Shown piece after piece: positions 15,826 to 24,624 of a stretch of 64,000 nt of DNA (within the stretch, counting starts at the first letter, position 1; each line of letters begins with the position of its first letter). The notes below the pieces were generated by a model. The model did not search any database and was not told the origin of the DNA. It saw nothing but the letters and a program-made list of their open reading frames with translations. Position numbers and translations under genes: made by a program. The DNA comes from DASVCS01 sp036381495 (GTDB lineage Bacteria; Gemmatimonadota; Gemmatimonadetes; Longimicrobiales; RSA9). Where the stretch lies: NCBI GenBank assembly GCA_036381495.1, contig DASVCS010000048.1:11940-75939 (forward strand). Direction: 5' to 3'.

Positions 15826-16328
15826 CACGCCCCCGTGGTTGCGCGGCGGACCACGTCGCCGGCGGACGCGGCGGATCCGTGGCCGTCGGGCGGCGGCCGA
15901 CCGGCCGGCTCGACGGCCGCGCGTGGCGCGAACTCGGCCGCCGTCGCGGGCCGGAACGCCAGGTCGATGGCGAGCCAGAGCGTTCTCGAGAACGGGAAGA
16001 ACGCGATGGGCGCGATCACCATGAGCGCGATCCCGCCGTAGTAGATGAAGCTCCACGGCACGTCCGGCCAGGTGACGCCCGCGATCAGGGCGAGGAACGC
16101 GACGAGCAGGAGCTCGGCGGTCACGAAGTTGACGGTGTACGCGCCGATGAAGAAATCGCTCTCGCCCCGGTCGAGGAGGAGCCCGCAGCCCCGGCAGTGC
16201 GGCCGGGTTCGGAGCCAGGATCGGAACAGGTCGCCGGACCCGCAGTTGGGACAACGGCGGCGCAGGCCGCGAGCCGTGAGCCGGATCGCGCGCCGGAGAT
16301 TCCATCCTGTGCTTGCCGCGTCGTTCAT
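15825..16328 (-). CDS. DUF983 zinc-ribbon membrane protein
   Basis: A 167-residue protein. The N-terminal ~45 residues hold a rubredoxin-like zinc ribbon with CPNCGSGDLFRSW and HCRGCGLLLDRGE, and then two membrane helices (TAELLLVAFLALIAGV and FIYYGGIALMVIAPIAF). This is the layout of DUF983, a family seen beside respiratory and cytochrome oxidase assembly genes whose function is unknown. The C-terminal ~40 residues are Ala/Pro/Arg-rich. The ATG at 16328 is used because the domain begins directly after it; the Shine-Dalgarno is weak. Its stop overlaps the kinase start, so it heads the kinase-regulator operon. Confidence 0.82.
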   Translation of the reverse strand: MNDAASTGWNLRRAIRLTARGLRRRCPNCGSGDLFRSWLRTRPHCRGCGLLLDRGESDFFIGAYTVNFVTAELLLVAFLALIAGVTWPDVPWSFIYYGGIALMVIAPIAFFPFSRTLWLAIDLAFRPATAAEFAPRAAVEPAGRPPPDGHGSAASAGDVVRRATTGA

Positions 16329-16701
16329 TCGGGACCCGTCCGGGGGCCTGCGTCGTGCATGGAAGATACCCCACGCCCGGCCGTGGTTTCCAGTCGCGGC
16401 GCGATCCGACCCCGACCGGCCGCTTGCCCCTGTAGAGCAGTTCGCCCGCGGGTTCGGAACCCGTGGGCGCTCGCTGCGCTCGGTTCGCGGGTGTGTGCGA
16501 CCTCGGAGTGATGCGACAACCGACCTAGCCCGCGGTCCGGACCGTGCAGGACGGGCACCGCGGACCTCCCGATGCACGACCGGAGGCGTTCCATGGATTC
16601 GGTGCACCTTCATCTCCCGCTCAGCCGTCCTTCGATCGTCCCGATCTTCACCGGCGCCGCGCGCCCCGTCGGGTCGCCGGAGAGCCCCGGGTCCGAGTGA
16701 G
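16329..16701. other. Gene-free divergent gap
   Basis: This gap separates the DUF983 gene and the VIT-type transporter gene, which point away from each other. It holds the second copy of the dispersed repeat (16438-16522). No clear promoter pair was found, although promoters for both genes are expected here. Confidence 0.5.
16438..16522. repeat. Dispersed ~87-base repeat, copy 2
   Basis: This copy shares CCCGCGGGTTCGGA, CGCTCGC, TCGGTTCGC, TGCGAC, CGGAGTGA and AACCG in the same order with 12815-12901. The 3.6-kb separation and intergenic position of both copies suggest a mobile or recombining short element rather than shared gene regulation. Confidence 0.75.
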
Positions 16702-17265
16702 ATGCCCGGCGCGGTCCTGCCCCCCGAGCCCAGCACGCCGCGGGAGATCTTCCGGCACTACCTCCGCGACCTCGTCTACGGCGCGAACGACGGCATCATC
16801 ACGACGTTCGCGGTCGTCGCCGGCGTGACGGGCGCGGACCTGGCCACGGGGACGATCCTGATCCTGGGGATTGCGAATCTCTTCGCGGATGGCGTTTCGA
16901 TGGGCGCGAGCAATTATCTGTCGATTCGCTCCGATGAGGCGGCACGGGCGGCGGAGGGGAGGGGGCAGGTCGAGCCGCACGCGCATCGCCACGGCATCGC
17001 CACCTTCCTCGCGTTCCTCGTGGCGGGCGCCGTGCCGCTGGTGGCATACCTGGTGCCGGTCGCCCCGACGAGCCGGTTCCCGTTGGCGACGGCGTTCACG
17101 CTACTCACGCTCTTCGGCGTGGGCGCGCTGCGCACGCTGGTCACGGCGCGCGGCTGGGGACGGAGCGGCCTCGAGATGCTGGTGGTCGGTGCGGTCGCGG
17201 CGGCGATCGCGTACACGGTGGGCGGCATCATTGCGCGTCTGACGGGTGTGCGCGGCGTCGGTTGA
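16702..17265 (+). CDS. VIT1/CCC1 family iron or manganese transporter
   Basis: A 187-residue membrane protein with four to five helices. REIFRHYLRDLVYGANDGII and TTFAVVAGVTGA form the signature first helix with the metal-site Asp/Gly residues, and GIANLFADGVSMGASNYLSI the second, with conserved Asp and Met. The cytoplasmic metal-binding insert of eukaryotic VIT1 is replaced by a short charged loop (EAARAAEGRGQVEPHAHRHG). The family moves Fe2+ or Mn2+ out of the cytosol. The ATG at 16702 is the closest one before the conserved region, with a weak GAGTGAG leader. Its 3' end overlaps the converging P-type ATPase gene by 38 bases. Confidence 0.85.
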   Translation: MPGAVLPPEPSTPREIFRHYLRDLVYGANDGIITTFAVVAGVTGADLATGTILILGIANLFADGVSMGASNYLSIRSDEAARAAEGRGQVEPHAHRHGIATFLAFLVAGAVPLVAYLVPVAPTSRFPLATAFTLLTLFGVGALRTLVTARGWGRSGLEMLVVGAVAAAIAYTVGGIIARLTGVRGVG

Positions 17266-19951
17266 AGGCGACGCCGAGCTTGAGCCCCTGTCCCACGATG
17301 GCCGGCAGGAGCGCGAAGGCGGTGATGATCAGCCATTCTCGGGCGCGCAGCGGGACGACGTCGAGTACCTGCGCCAACGGCGCGAAGCCGACGGCCAGGA
17401 GCTGGAGCAGGACCACCAGGACGACGGCGCCCAGCGCATAGGGGTTGGAGGTCGCGCGTCGCAGCCCGATCACGTGGCCGGGGCTGCGGGCGTTGCCGAG
17501 GTGCGACGCCTGTGCCAGCGCCAGTGTCATGAAGCCGATGGTGATGGCGCGGAACGGGTCCGTCGCGGCCAGACCCCACAGGAAGGCCCCGAGCGAGGCG
17601 CCGGCGATCAACACGGCGTAGAAGAGGACGGCGCGAGCGAAGCCCGCCGAGAGGATGGCCTTCTGCGGATCGCGCGGCGGGCGGCGCATGAGGTCGGGTT
17701 CCGCCGGCTCGAGGGCGAGCGCGAGCGCCGGGAAGGTGTCCGTCACCAGGTTGAGCCAGAGGATCTGGAGCGGAGTCAGCGGGAGCGGGAGCCCGGCCGC
17801 GCCCGCGCCGAGCAGCACCAGCACCTCGGCCAGATTGCAACTGAAGAGGTAGAAGACGAACTTGCGGATGTTGTCGAAGATGACGCGGCCCTCTTCGACG
17901 GCCGCGCCGATGGTCCGGAAGCGGTCGTCGCGCAGCACCACGTCGGCGGCCTCCTTCGCGACGTCGGTGCCGCGCCGCCCCATCGCGACGCCCACGTCCG
18001 CCTTCTTGAGCGCCGCCGCGTCATTGACGCCATCGCCCAACATGGCGACGATCTCGCCGTCGCGCTGGTACGCGGAGACGATGCGCAGCTTGGCCTCGGG
18101 GCCGACCCGGCTGAAGGCGCCCACCCGCTGGACGCGCGCGGCCAGCTCCGGATCGGAGAGGCGCTCGAACTCGCTGCCGTCCAGCACCTCCTCGCCGGGC
18201 GCGAGCACGCCCAGTTCGCGCGCGATCGCTTCGGCCGTGAGCTGCTGGTCGCCGGTCAGCATGATCGTGCGGATCCCGGCCGCGCGGAACACGCGGATCG
18301 TCTCCGCGACGCCGGGCGCCGGCGGATCGATCATCCCGACGAAGCCGACGAAGGTCAGACCCCGCAATGCCGCCCCGCGCGGTTCCCGCACCCGTCCGCA
18401 CGCCAGCGCGAGCACGCGCAGCCCCTGCGCCGCGAGCTTGCGGTTCCGCGCGAGCAGCGCCTCCCGATCCCCCGTATCCAGCGGACGCTCCTCCCCGCCC
18501 GGCTCGATCCGGCGCTCGCACAGCGCCACGATGCGGGCGGGCGCGCCCTTGACGTACGCGACGGTGCCTCCGTCCGCCGCGCGATGGAACGTCGCCATGA
18601 GCTGCCGCTCGCTCGAGAACGGTACCTCGCCCGTTTCCGGCAATGCCGCGCGCAGCGCCTCACGGTCGAGCCCGGCCTTGCGCGCCGCCACCAGCAGCGC
18701 GGCCTCCGTGGGATCCCCGCGAACCGTCCAGCCCGCACCGGTCCGCGCGACATCCGCGCGATTCGCCAGCGCGCCGATGCGCAGCGCCAGCTCGAGGGCC
18801 GGCACCGTGGCCGGGCGCACGGTGACGCCATCCTCGGAGAAGACGCCGTCCGGCGCATAGCCGACGCCGCTGATCCGGAACTCACGGTCCGCCACCCAAA
18901 CCGTGGTCACGGTCATCTCGCCCGCGGTGAGCGTCCCGGTCTTGTCGGTGCAGATCCGCGTGACGGAGCCGAGCGTCTCGACCGATGGCAGCCGGCGCAC
19001 CAACGCGTGGCGGGCCGCCATGCGGCGCACGCCCACGGCCAGCGTGACGGTCGCGACCACGGGCAGGCCTTCCGGGACCGCCGCGATGGCGAGCGCGATA
19101 CCGGTCTCGATGAGCCGCCCCAGCGGCATCCCCTGCACGGCGCCGAGCGCCGCGACCAGTGCGCCCAGCACGAGCGCGACGCCGACCAGACGCCGGCCCA
19201 GCGCATCGAGGCGGACTTCGAGCGGGGTGCGCTCCTCCGCGATGCCACCCACCAGCCGTCCGATCCGTCCGACCTCGGTGGCCATCCCGGTGGCGACCAC
19301 GACCGCCGTCGCGCTCCCGGCGCCGACCGTGGTCGACTTGTAGAGCATGTTCCGGCGGTCGGCGAGCGGCACGGCCACGTCCAGCACCGCGGCGGCCTGC
19401 TTGTCGGCAGGCACCGACTCGCCGGTGAGTGCGGCCTCGTTGACGCGCAGTTCGACGGACGTGAGCAGGCGCGCGTCGGCCGGCACCGCATCGCCCGCTT
19501 CGACGCGGATCACGTCCCCCGGGACGAGATCCCGCGCATCGATCTGCTGCGCGCGCCCCTCCCGGACCACGGTGGCGTGCGCGACTTCGAGCCGCAGTAG
19601 CGCCTCCATCGCTCGACGCGCACGGATCTCCGTCAGGAAGCCGAGCCCCGTGTTGATCACGACGACGCCGCCGATCGCCGCCGCGTCGAGTGGATCGCCA
19701 ACCGCCCAGGCGACCGCCGCCGCGACGGCCAGGAGCAGCACCACCACGCTCCGGAGCTGATCGAGCAGGATCCGCCACGCAGACGCGGGCGGCGCGGTTT
19801 CGAGCGCGTTCGGCCCGAACCGGCGCAGGCGCGCCCGGGCCTCGCGCACGCCAAGACCCGATGGTGCGCTCTCGAGCCGATCGAGCGCCTCATCGACCGA
19901 GAGAGCGTGCCACGGCGCGGCCGTTTCGATCGGATCCGGTGCGCCGGTCAT
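17228..19951 (-). CDS. Cation-transporting P-type ATPase, Ca2+-type (P2)
   Basis: A 907-residue ion pump of usual length. In order: the N-terminal cation-ATPase domain, TGES actuator loop (NEAALTGESVPADKQ), the helix-4 site AAVPEGLPVVATV, the phosphorylated DKTGTLTAGE, the nucleotide domain with KGAP, and the hinge MLGDGVNDAAALKKADVGVA. In helices 5-6, SCNLAEVLVLLG and NLVTDTFPALALALEP keep the acidic and Asn/Asp residues used by SERCA-like pumps. This favours Ca2+ or Mn2+ over Na+/K+. No heavy-metal CPx motif is present. The ATG at 19951 has only a weak Shine-Dalgarno. It converges on the VIT-type gene with a 38-base overlap. Confidence 0.9.
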   Translation of the reverse strand: MTGAPDPIETAAPWHALSVDEALDRLESAPSGLGVREARARLRRFGPNALETAPPASAWRILLDQLRSVVVLLLAVAAAVAWAVGDPLDAAAIGGVVVINTGLGFLTEIRARRAMEALLRLEVAHATVVREGRAQQIDARDLVPGDVIRVEAGDAVPADARLLTSVELRVNEAALTGESVPADKQAAAVLDVAVPLADRRNMLYKSTTVGAGSATAVVVATGMATEVGRIGRLVGGIAEERTPLEVRLDALGRRLVGVALVLGALVAALGAVQGMPLGRLIETGIALAIAAVPEGLPVVATVTLAVGVRRMAARHALVRRLPSVETLGSVTRICTDKTGTLTAGEMTVTTVWVADREFRISGVGYAPDGVFSEDGVTVRPATVPALELALRIGALANRADVARTGAGWTVRGDPTEAALLVAARKAGLDREALRAALPETGEVPFSSERQLMATFHRAADGGTVAYVKGAPARIVALCERRIEPGGEERPLDTGDREALLARNRKLAAQGLRVLALACGRVREPRGAALRGLTFVGFVGMIDPPAPGVAETIRVFRAAGIRTIMLTGDQQLTAEAIARELGVLAPGEEVLDGSEFERLSDPELAARVQRVGAFSRVGPEAKLRIVSAYQRDGEIVAMLGDGVNDAAALKKADVGVAMGRRGTDVAKEAADVVLRDDRFRTIGAAVEEGRVIFDNIRKFVFYLFSCNLAEVLVLLGAGAAGLPLPLTPLQILWLNLVTDTFPALALALEPAEPDLMRRPPRDPQKAILSAGFARAVLFYAVLIAGASLGAFLWGLAATDPFRAITIGFMTLALAQASHLGNARSPGHVIGLRRATSNPYALGAVVLVVLLQLLAVGFAPLAQVLDVVPLRAREWLIITAFALLPAIVGQGLKLGVAFNRRRAHPSDAQ

Positions 19952-20336
19952 GGCAACGGATATGGTTGGTACTCAGGACCGCGCCGGGCACTCGGGCGGT
20001 CCGCCGGGCTTGCGAGCTCGCCGCCGGAGTCGCCCAGTTCACGCCCCACCCGGCGGGCACTCCGGCAAGCGCCCCGTGCCGAGACCGACGGCCCCGGCAA
20101 CGTCGCGCCCTATGGCCTACGCGGGCAGTGCCGCCCGGGGGCGAGAGCGGTTGGCGGCGAATCCCGTGCCGGCGGATCACACCGTGGCACGAGCGGTGCA
20201 GCGTGCGGTCCGGACCGGTGAGCCGCTACTTCACGGCCCGGACCCGGACCGCGGGCCGAGAACGGCGAGGCCGCGCCCCGCTCCCCGCCCAGCGGCACCC
20301 GCTCCGAGCCGGCCTGCACGACAGCGCGGAGGACCC
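19952..20336. other. Gene-free divergent gap
   Basis: No gene, repeat or promoter was recognised between the P-type ATPase and the universal stress protein. The open frames that cross it are Arg/Pro/Ala-rich and look like GC-rich noise. Confidence 0.4.
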
Positions 20337-21263
20337 GTGGGACCCGCAGCCATCCGCTCGATCCTTGTCGCGACGGACCTCTCCGCGGGATCGGACACCC
20401 TCGTTCGCGCCGCGGCCGCCATCGCCGCCGTCGTCCACGCGAAGCTCCACATCATCCACGCCTTCGACTTCCAGCCGCTCCCGTACATCGAGCTGTCGGA
20501 CGAATCGCTGCCGGGCTTCGCGCGCCGGCTCGCGGAGGCCGAACAGGCGTTGCGCGCGCAGGTACACCGGTCCGTTCCCGATCCCGAACTGGTGGCGAGC
20601 CGACACGTGGCCGTGTACGTCGCGCACGGTGCGATCCTCGATCGCGCGGACGCCGTCGCGGCGGATCTGATCGTGCTCGGGCGCCACCGGCGCCGGAGCC
20701 TCGCCGCGCGCTTCCTCGGCTCGACGGCCGACCGAGTCGTGCGCACCGCTGCCGTGCCGGTCCTCATCATCGGGGACGGCCTCTCGCTACCGCTCCGCCG
20801 CGTCGTCGCGCCGACCGACCTCTCGGAGGCCGCCCGCGCCGGCCTCGATCACGCACTCGCCTGGGCCGCCACGCTCGGTGCGCCCGCCGACGGCGAACCA
20901 CGGACCGAACTCCGCGTCCTGCACGTCGCCCCCGTCGCCTACGGGATCAGCGGACGCGCCGCCATCGACGAACGGACCATCGCCGCCGTCATCCACAGCG
21001 AAGTCGAAGCCGCGCTCGAACGGGTGGGCGGCGCATCCGGCGTCGAACGGATCGAGGACATCCGCTGGTCGAACGAGCCCGCCGCGGAGATCGTCCGTTA
21101 CGCCGAGCAGGAGAAGGCGGACCTGTTGGCCCTCGGCACCCATGGGCGCGGGGCGATCCAGCGGGCGCTCATCGGGAGCGTCGCGTCCGCCGTGGCCCGC
21201 CGTGCGCCCTGCCCCGTGCTCCTGGTGTCGCCCGCACTCTGGCGCACACGCCAGGAGGGGTGA
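20337..21263 (+). CDS. Tandem universal stress protein
   Basis: A 308-residue cytoplasmic protein made of two UspA domains (residues ~5-145 and ~150-305). Each starts with the family strand (RSILVATDLSAGSDTLVRAA; RRVVAPTDLSEAARAGLDHA). The second ends in a full ATP-binding signature, LALGTHGRGAIQRALIGSVA followed by SAVARRAPCPVLLV. In the first the equivalent LGRHRRRSLAARFLGSTA has lost the first glycine spacing, so only the second domain may bind ATP. The start is GTG at 20337 with GGAGG five bases before it. An upstream in-frame extension is Arg/Pro-rich and rejected. Confidence 0.9.
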   Translation: MGPAAIRSILVATDLSAGSDTLVRAAAAIAAVVHAKLHIIHAFDFQPLPYIELSDESLPGFARRLAEAEQALRAQVHRSVPDPELVASRHVAVYVAHGAILDRADAVAADLIVLGRHRRRSLAARFLGSTADRVVRTAAVPVLIIGDGLSLPLRRVVAPTDLSEAARAGLDHALAWAATLGAPADGEPRTELRVLHVAPVAYGISGRAAIDERTIAAVIHSEVEAALERVGGASGVERIEDIRWSNEPAAEIVRYAEQEKADLLALGTHGRGAIQRALIGSVASAVARRAPCPVLLVSPALWRTRQEG

Positions 21264-21371
21264 GACGCGCGGGGGCGACGGTCGACTCGGGCGGATGTAG
21301 GGCGAGATATCCGAGGGGTGAGGCGCGCGGGGGCGGCGGGGCACGGTGGCGCCCCGGCGCCCCCGCACCGA

Positions 21372-21836
21372 TCATTCCTTCGCACCTCGCGGCTGGTAGC
21401 TCCCCACCTCCGGCCGGAACGCGATCGCGATGCGGTTCCAGCCGTTGATCGCCACGATGGCCATCGTCAGGTTCACCAGCTCCTGCTCGCTGAAATGCTC
21501 CCGCGCCGCGGCGTAGGCCTCATCCGGCACGCCCGCCCGGCTCACCTCCGTCACGACCTCCGTCCAGGCCAACGCAGCGCGTTCCCGCTCACTGAAGAAC
21601 GGCGCCTCCCGCCACACCGACACGGCGTAGAGGCGCTGCTCGGTCTCACCGGCGGCGCGGGCATCCTTGGTGTGCATGTCCACGCAGTAGGCACACCCGT
21701 TGATCTGCGAGGCACGAAGCCGGACCAGCTCGAGCAGTGATGCCTCGAGCCCGCTCTCGCGCACGTAACCCTCGAGGCCCAGCATGGCCTTCATCGCGCC
21801 GGGCGCGACCTGGCGGTAATCGATGCGTTCCGACAT
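21372..21836 (-). CDS. AhpD-like carboxymuconolactone decarboxylase family protein
   Basis: A 154-residue all-helical protein of the CMD/AhpD superfamily. LELVRLRASQINGCAYCVDM followed by HTKDARAAGE carries the CxxC(x3)H redox site of alkylhydroperoxidase-type members. The C-terminal part (SEQELVNLTMAIVAINGWNR, then IAIAF) is typical of the YnjA-like subgroup. Members reduce peroxides or act as uncharacterised redox proteins. Start choice: ATG 21836 has AAGGGAG nine bases upstream, whereas ATG 21845 lies right on it. No partner reductase (AhpC, dihydrolipoyl) is adjacent, so the physiological donor is unknown. Confidence 0.88.
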   Translation of the reverse strand: MSERIDYRQVAPGAMKAMLGLEGYVRESGLEASLLELVRLRASQINGCAYCVDMHTKDARAAGETEQRLYAVSVWREAPFFSERERAALAWTEVVTEVSRAGVPDEAYAAAREHFSEQELVNLTMAIVAINGWNRIAIAFRPEVGSYQPRGAKE

Positions 21837-21900
21837 GAATCTCATCTCCCTTTCATGGAGCCGCCTCCGGTCGTCGGCTCACGGCTCCGTCGCGTTTTGG

Positions 21901-22073
21901 TCACCCTTCCACCACCCCCATCGCCCCGAGCGCCGCGGCCCGCTCGAGCCGCGCCGCCACCAGCGCCTCCGGCAACACCTCCGGCAACGGCACCGGTGTC
22001 CGGTGCTCCGCAGCGACCGCCGCCAGCGCGCAACGACGCTCTGCGGCCGGCGCCCACTCACCCAGCCGTCGGG
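21901..22073 (-). pseudogene. C-terminal fragment of an acyl-CoA thioesterase, duplicated and decayed
   Basis: On the minus strand the frame ending at a stop at 21901 encodes RRLGEWAPAAERRCALAAVA, then VPLPEVLPEALVAARLERAA. This matches RRLGERELAAESRYALVAVD and VPLPEMARELLVAARLDRTA of the intact thioesterase 3 kb away, in the same orientation. The first two thirds of the gene (active-site half) are missing. The reading frame is still aligned over ~57 residues, so the event is not ancient or the fragment was briefly selected. No start codon with a ribosome site precedes it. Confidence 0.75.
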
Positions 22074-22116
22074 CGGAGTTTCCTCGCCCGACGCCTCGGA
22101 TCGCTTCGCGGCACCA

Positions 22117-22235
22117 CCGCGTCGCCTCGCGTCGAGCACCGCCGACATGGTCACCGTGGCCGGCAGCGGTGGCAGCGGTACGGCGCGCGTTGAAACCCCG
22201 TGGATGGGAGCCCGTTCCGCGGACGCGATGGGCGT
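22117..22235. repeat. Second block of the duplicated thioesterase locus
   Basis: This block matches 25744-25868, including GTCGCCTCGCGTCGAG, GGTGGCAGCGGTACGG and GAAACCCCGTGGA followed by GAGCCCGTTCCGC. In the intact locus the two blocks are ~390 bases apart; here they are separated by ~45 bases, so about 340 bases were deleted in this copy. Confidence 0.75.
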
Positions 22236-22477
22236 GCGGGTGGCGCGCCCGAGCCGGCGTCTCCCGAGCGCGAACCGGACGGCGCCGCGGCTTGCGGCGC
22301 ATCCACCCCGCGGGTATGCTACGAGGCACGCGGACGGCGCTGCGACACTCTCTTCCTCGGCGTGAGTGAACGCGATCCGTGACCCCGGAGGCATTCCACG
22401 CGCTCACGGTCACCTTCGGGCTGCTGCGCGACGTCTACGGGCTGGACCGAAGGACCTGATCGGGACGGGGTGAACGG

Positions 22478-23560
22478 ATGAGCGCCTCGTCACCCGGTCC
22501 ACGGAAGGAGATGCGCCCGCGGCTCCGCTCGCGCATCGCCGCGCGGGCGGCCGGGTTGCCGCCGGCGTCGTTCTCCGTGGTGATGGCGACGGGGATCGTC
22601 TCGACGGCCGCGGACCTGTCGGGGCTGCACGGCATTGCCTGGCCGCTCTTCGGCATCAACGTCCTCGGCTACACCCTCCTGGTCCTGTTGACGGCCGTGC
22701 GCGTGCTGGCCTTCCGTGGACGCGCCGCGGCGGACCTGCGGAGTCACTCGCGTGCGCCCGGCTTCCTGACCACCGTGGCGGGGACGTGCGTGCTCGGCAC
22801 GGAGTTCGTGGTGCTTGCGGGCCGACCGCAGGTCGCGGCGGGGCTCCTCGGACTCGGGGGCATCCTGTGGTTCGGGCTGATCTACGCCTTCTTCACCCTC
22901 ATGACGATCCTGCCCGAGAAGCCGCGACTGGATGAGGGGATGAGCGGGGCGTGGATGCTGATCGTCGTCTCGACCCAGTCGGTGGCGGTCCTGGGCACGC
23001 TCCTCGCCACCGAACTGCCCGGCCCCGCGCCCGCGGCGCTCGGCTTCGCGCTGGGGATGTTCCTGCTGGGCTCCATGTTCTACATCCTGCTCTTCTCGCT
23101 CATCCTCTACCGTTTCCTCTTCTTTCCCTTCGATCCGGAACGCCTGGCGCCCCCCTACTGGATCAACATGGGAGCGGTCGCGATCACGACGCTGGCCGGC
23201 GCTCTCCTCGTGCTGCGCGCGGACGACTGGCCGTTTCTGGGCGAGATCCTCCCGTTCCTCGAAGGCTTCACGCTCCTCTTCTGGGCGACGGCCACGTGGT
23301 GGATCCCGCTGCTTCTCGTGCTCGGCGCATGGCGCCACATTCGTCGGCGGATCCCGCTCCGCTACGACGGTCAGTACTGGAGCATGGTCTTCCCGCTGGG
23401 AATGTACGCGGTCGCCACGTTCCGGCTCGTCGAGGCGCTACGCTGGCCCGCGCTGCGCCCCCTCGCCTTCACCGTCGGCGCCGCCGCGCTCCTCGCCTGG
23501 GCGGCGACGTTCATCGGCCTCGCGCGGCAGTGGGTCGCGCCGCCATTCACTCGACCGTGA
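22478..23560 (+). CDS. TDT family transporter (TehA/SLAC1-like)
   Basis: A 360-residue membrane protein with about ten helices, the usual length for the family. LPPASFSVVMATGIVSTAAD is the conserved first helix with the Gly-rich pore motif. Later helices include LGTEFVVLAGR, GGILWFGLIYAFFTL and YWSMVFPLGMYAVATFRLVE. Relatives carry tellurite, C4-dicarboxylates, malate or chloride through a channel-like pore, so the substrate cannot be assigned. The ATG at 22478 follows GGGGTGAACGG. It is a single-gene unit between the decayed thioesterase fragment and the converging ComA-like gene. Confidence 0.82.
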   Translation: MSASSPGPRKEMRPRLRSRIAARAAGLPPASFSVVMATGIVSTAADLSGLHGIAWPLFGINVLGYTLLVLLTAVRVLAFRGRAAADLRSHSRAPGFLTTVAGTCVLGTEFVVLAGRPQVAAGLLGLGGILWFGLIYAFFTLMTILPEKPRLDEGMSGAWMLIVVSTQSVAVLGTLLATELPGPAPAALGFALGMFLLGSMFYILLFSLILYRFLFFPFDPERLAPPYWINMGAVAITTLAGALLVLRADDWPFLGEILPFLEGFTLLFWATATWWIPLLLVLGAWRHIRRRIPLRYDGQYWSMVFPLGMYAVATFRLVEALRWPALRPLAFTVGAAALLAWAATFIGLARQWVAPPFTRP

Positions 23561-23602
23561 TGGCGTCGCATCCTCATGGCGGCGCGTGCCCCGGCCGCCG
23601 CC

Positions 23603-24445
23603 TCAGGGCCGGTACGTCACGACGCGCCGCCAGAGGCTCTTCGGACCCCAGATCCCCGCGCGCAGCGCGGCCAATTGCACGATCTGCGAGTGATCCACGA
23701 ACAGGTTGACCTCGGGTCCGTAATTCCTGATGTACCATTGGAAGACCGGCGGGTCGGCCGCCTCGAACATGAGCTTCTCGAGCCCCAACACGCGGATGAA
23801 GCGCGCCGGCACGTCCGTCCGCCAGCGCGCGACCTCCTCCGTGATCCCCTCGGACTCGATCATCACCATGTACGCGCCCGCCTCGAGGAACCGGCGCGCG
23901 CGCTCGATCGCGAACTCGGGGTCGCTCGCCCCTTCGACCTCCAGCTCCGCCGCCCGCGTCGCGCCGCCCGCGCCGAACTGGATCCCGACCTCCGGCTTCG
24001 GCTTGAGCCCCGCCCGCCGCACCCGCTCGATCAGGCGCAGCCAGTCATCGGTCGGCAGCGTCACGAAGCCCGCCGAGATCTCGATGATGTCGAACCCCAG
24101 GCGCTTGCACGCCTCGATGTATGCGTCCACGGCCTCGGCGCCCTGCGGCAGGACGGATTCCAGGAAGCCGCCCGTCGAGACGAGGACGTCGTGCTCGTGC
24201 GCCAGGTCCGTCAGCTCGCGCACGCGTTCCGGCGGCATCAGCGTGAACGAGCCGCCGGCGAACTTCAGCGAATCCACGTGCGCGCCCATGGTCTCGAGCA
24301 CATCGGCCAGGTAGCGCCGGCCCATCACCGTATAGTACGGCCCCCGGATCTCCGTCAGCCCTCGATCCCGCGGCTTGGCCTCGAGGCGGTTCCGTTGGAG
24401 AAACGAAAATTCGTCCGAGGCTCGGCCGGTCTCGCCATCCGCCAT
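23603..24445 (-). CDS. Phosphosulfolactate synthase-like protein (ComA family)
   Basis: A 280-residue (beta/alpha)8 protein. In methanogens ComA adds sulfite to phosphoenolpyruvate in coenzyme M synthesis. The family motifs are present: DSLKFAGGSFTLMPPERV, STGGFLESVLPQG, IEISAGFVTLPTDDWLRLI, KPKPEVGIQFGAGG, MIESEGITEEVARWRTD and NLFVDHSQIVQLAALRAGIW. Bacterial homologues occur in sulfolactate/sulfopyruvate metabolism, spores and plant Hsa32-like proteins, so coenzyme M synthesis is not implied. No ComB or ComC is next to it. The ATG at 24445 has GGAGG five bases before it. It begins QRNRLEAKPRDRGLTEIRGP after a 17-residue lead. Confidence 0.82.
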   Translation of the reverse strand: MADGETGRASDEFSFLQRNRLEAKPRDRGLTEIRGPYYTVMGRRYLADVLETMGAHVDSLKFAGGSFTLMPPERVRELTDLAHEHDVLVSTGGFLESVLPQGAEAVDAYIEACKRLGFDIIEISAGFVTLPTDDWLRLIERVRRAGLKPKPEVGIQFGAGGATRAAELEVEGASDPEFAIERARRFLEAGAYMVMIESEGITEEVARWRTDVPARFIRVLGLEKLMFEAADPPVFQWYIRNYGPEVNLFVDHSQIVQLAALRAGIWGPKSLWRRVVTYRP

Positions 24446-24624
24446 GACCGCCTCCGTGTTTTGGAACGCTTCGGCCTCCGGCCCGGAGACACTCGACCGC
24501 CCGCCCGGAGCCGCCGGGTCGCTCGCGGCGGCCCTACGACCCGCGAGCGAATCCCAATTGCGTGCCGCGACGGCCGCTCGGGCGGCCCGGCCACGCCCGG
24601 CTCGCGGCGCGACGCCGTCAGGGA

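Larger units (their letters stand above)
21837..22477. other. Long gap with decayed duplicate of the thioesterase locus
   Basis: This 641-base gap holds no intact gene. It contains a fragment matching the end of the thioesterase at 25155-25679, and a second block matching the sequence upstream of that gene. The remaining ~240 bases before the TDT transporter hold nothing recognised. Confidence 0.6.

Noticed and set aside
17246..19600. Very long plus-strand open frame opposite the P-type ATPase gene
   Set aside because: It mirrors the third-codon GC bias of the real gene. The translation is Arg/Asp/His-rich with no domain, while the opposite strand has all P-type ATPase motifs.
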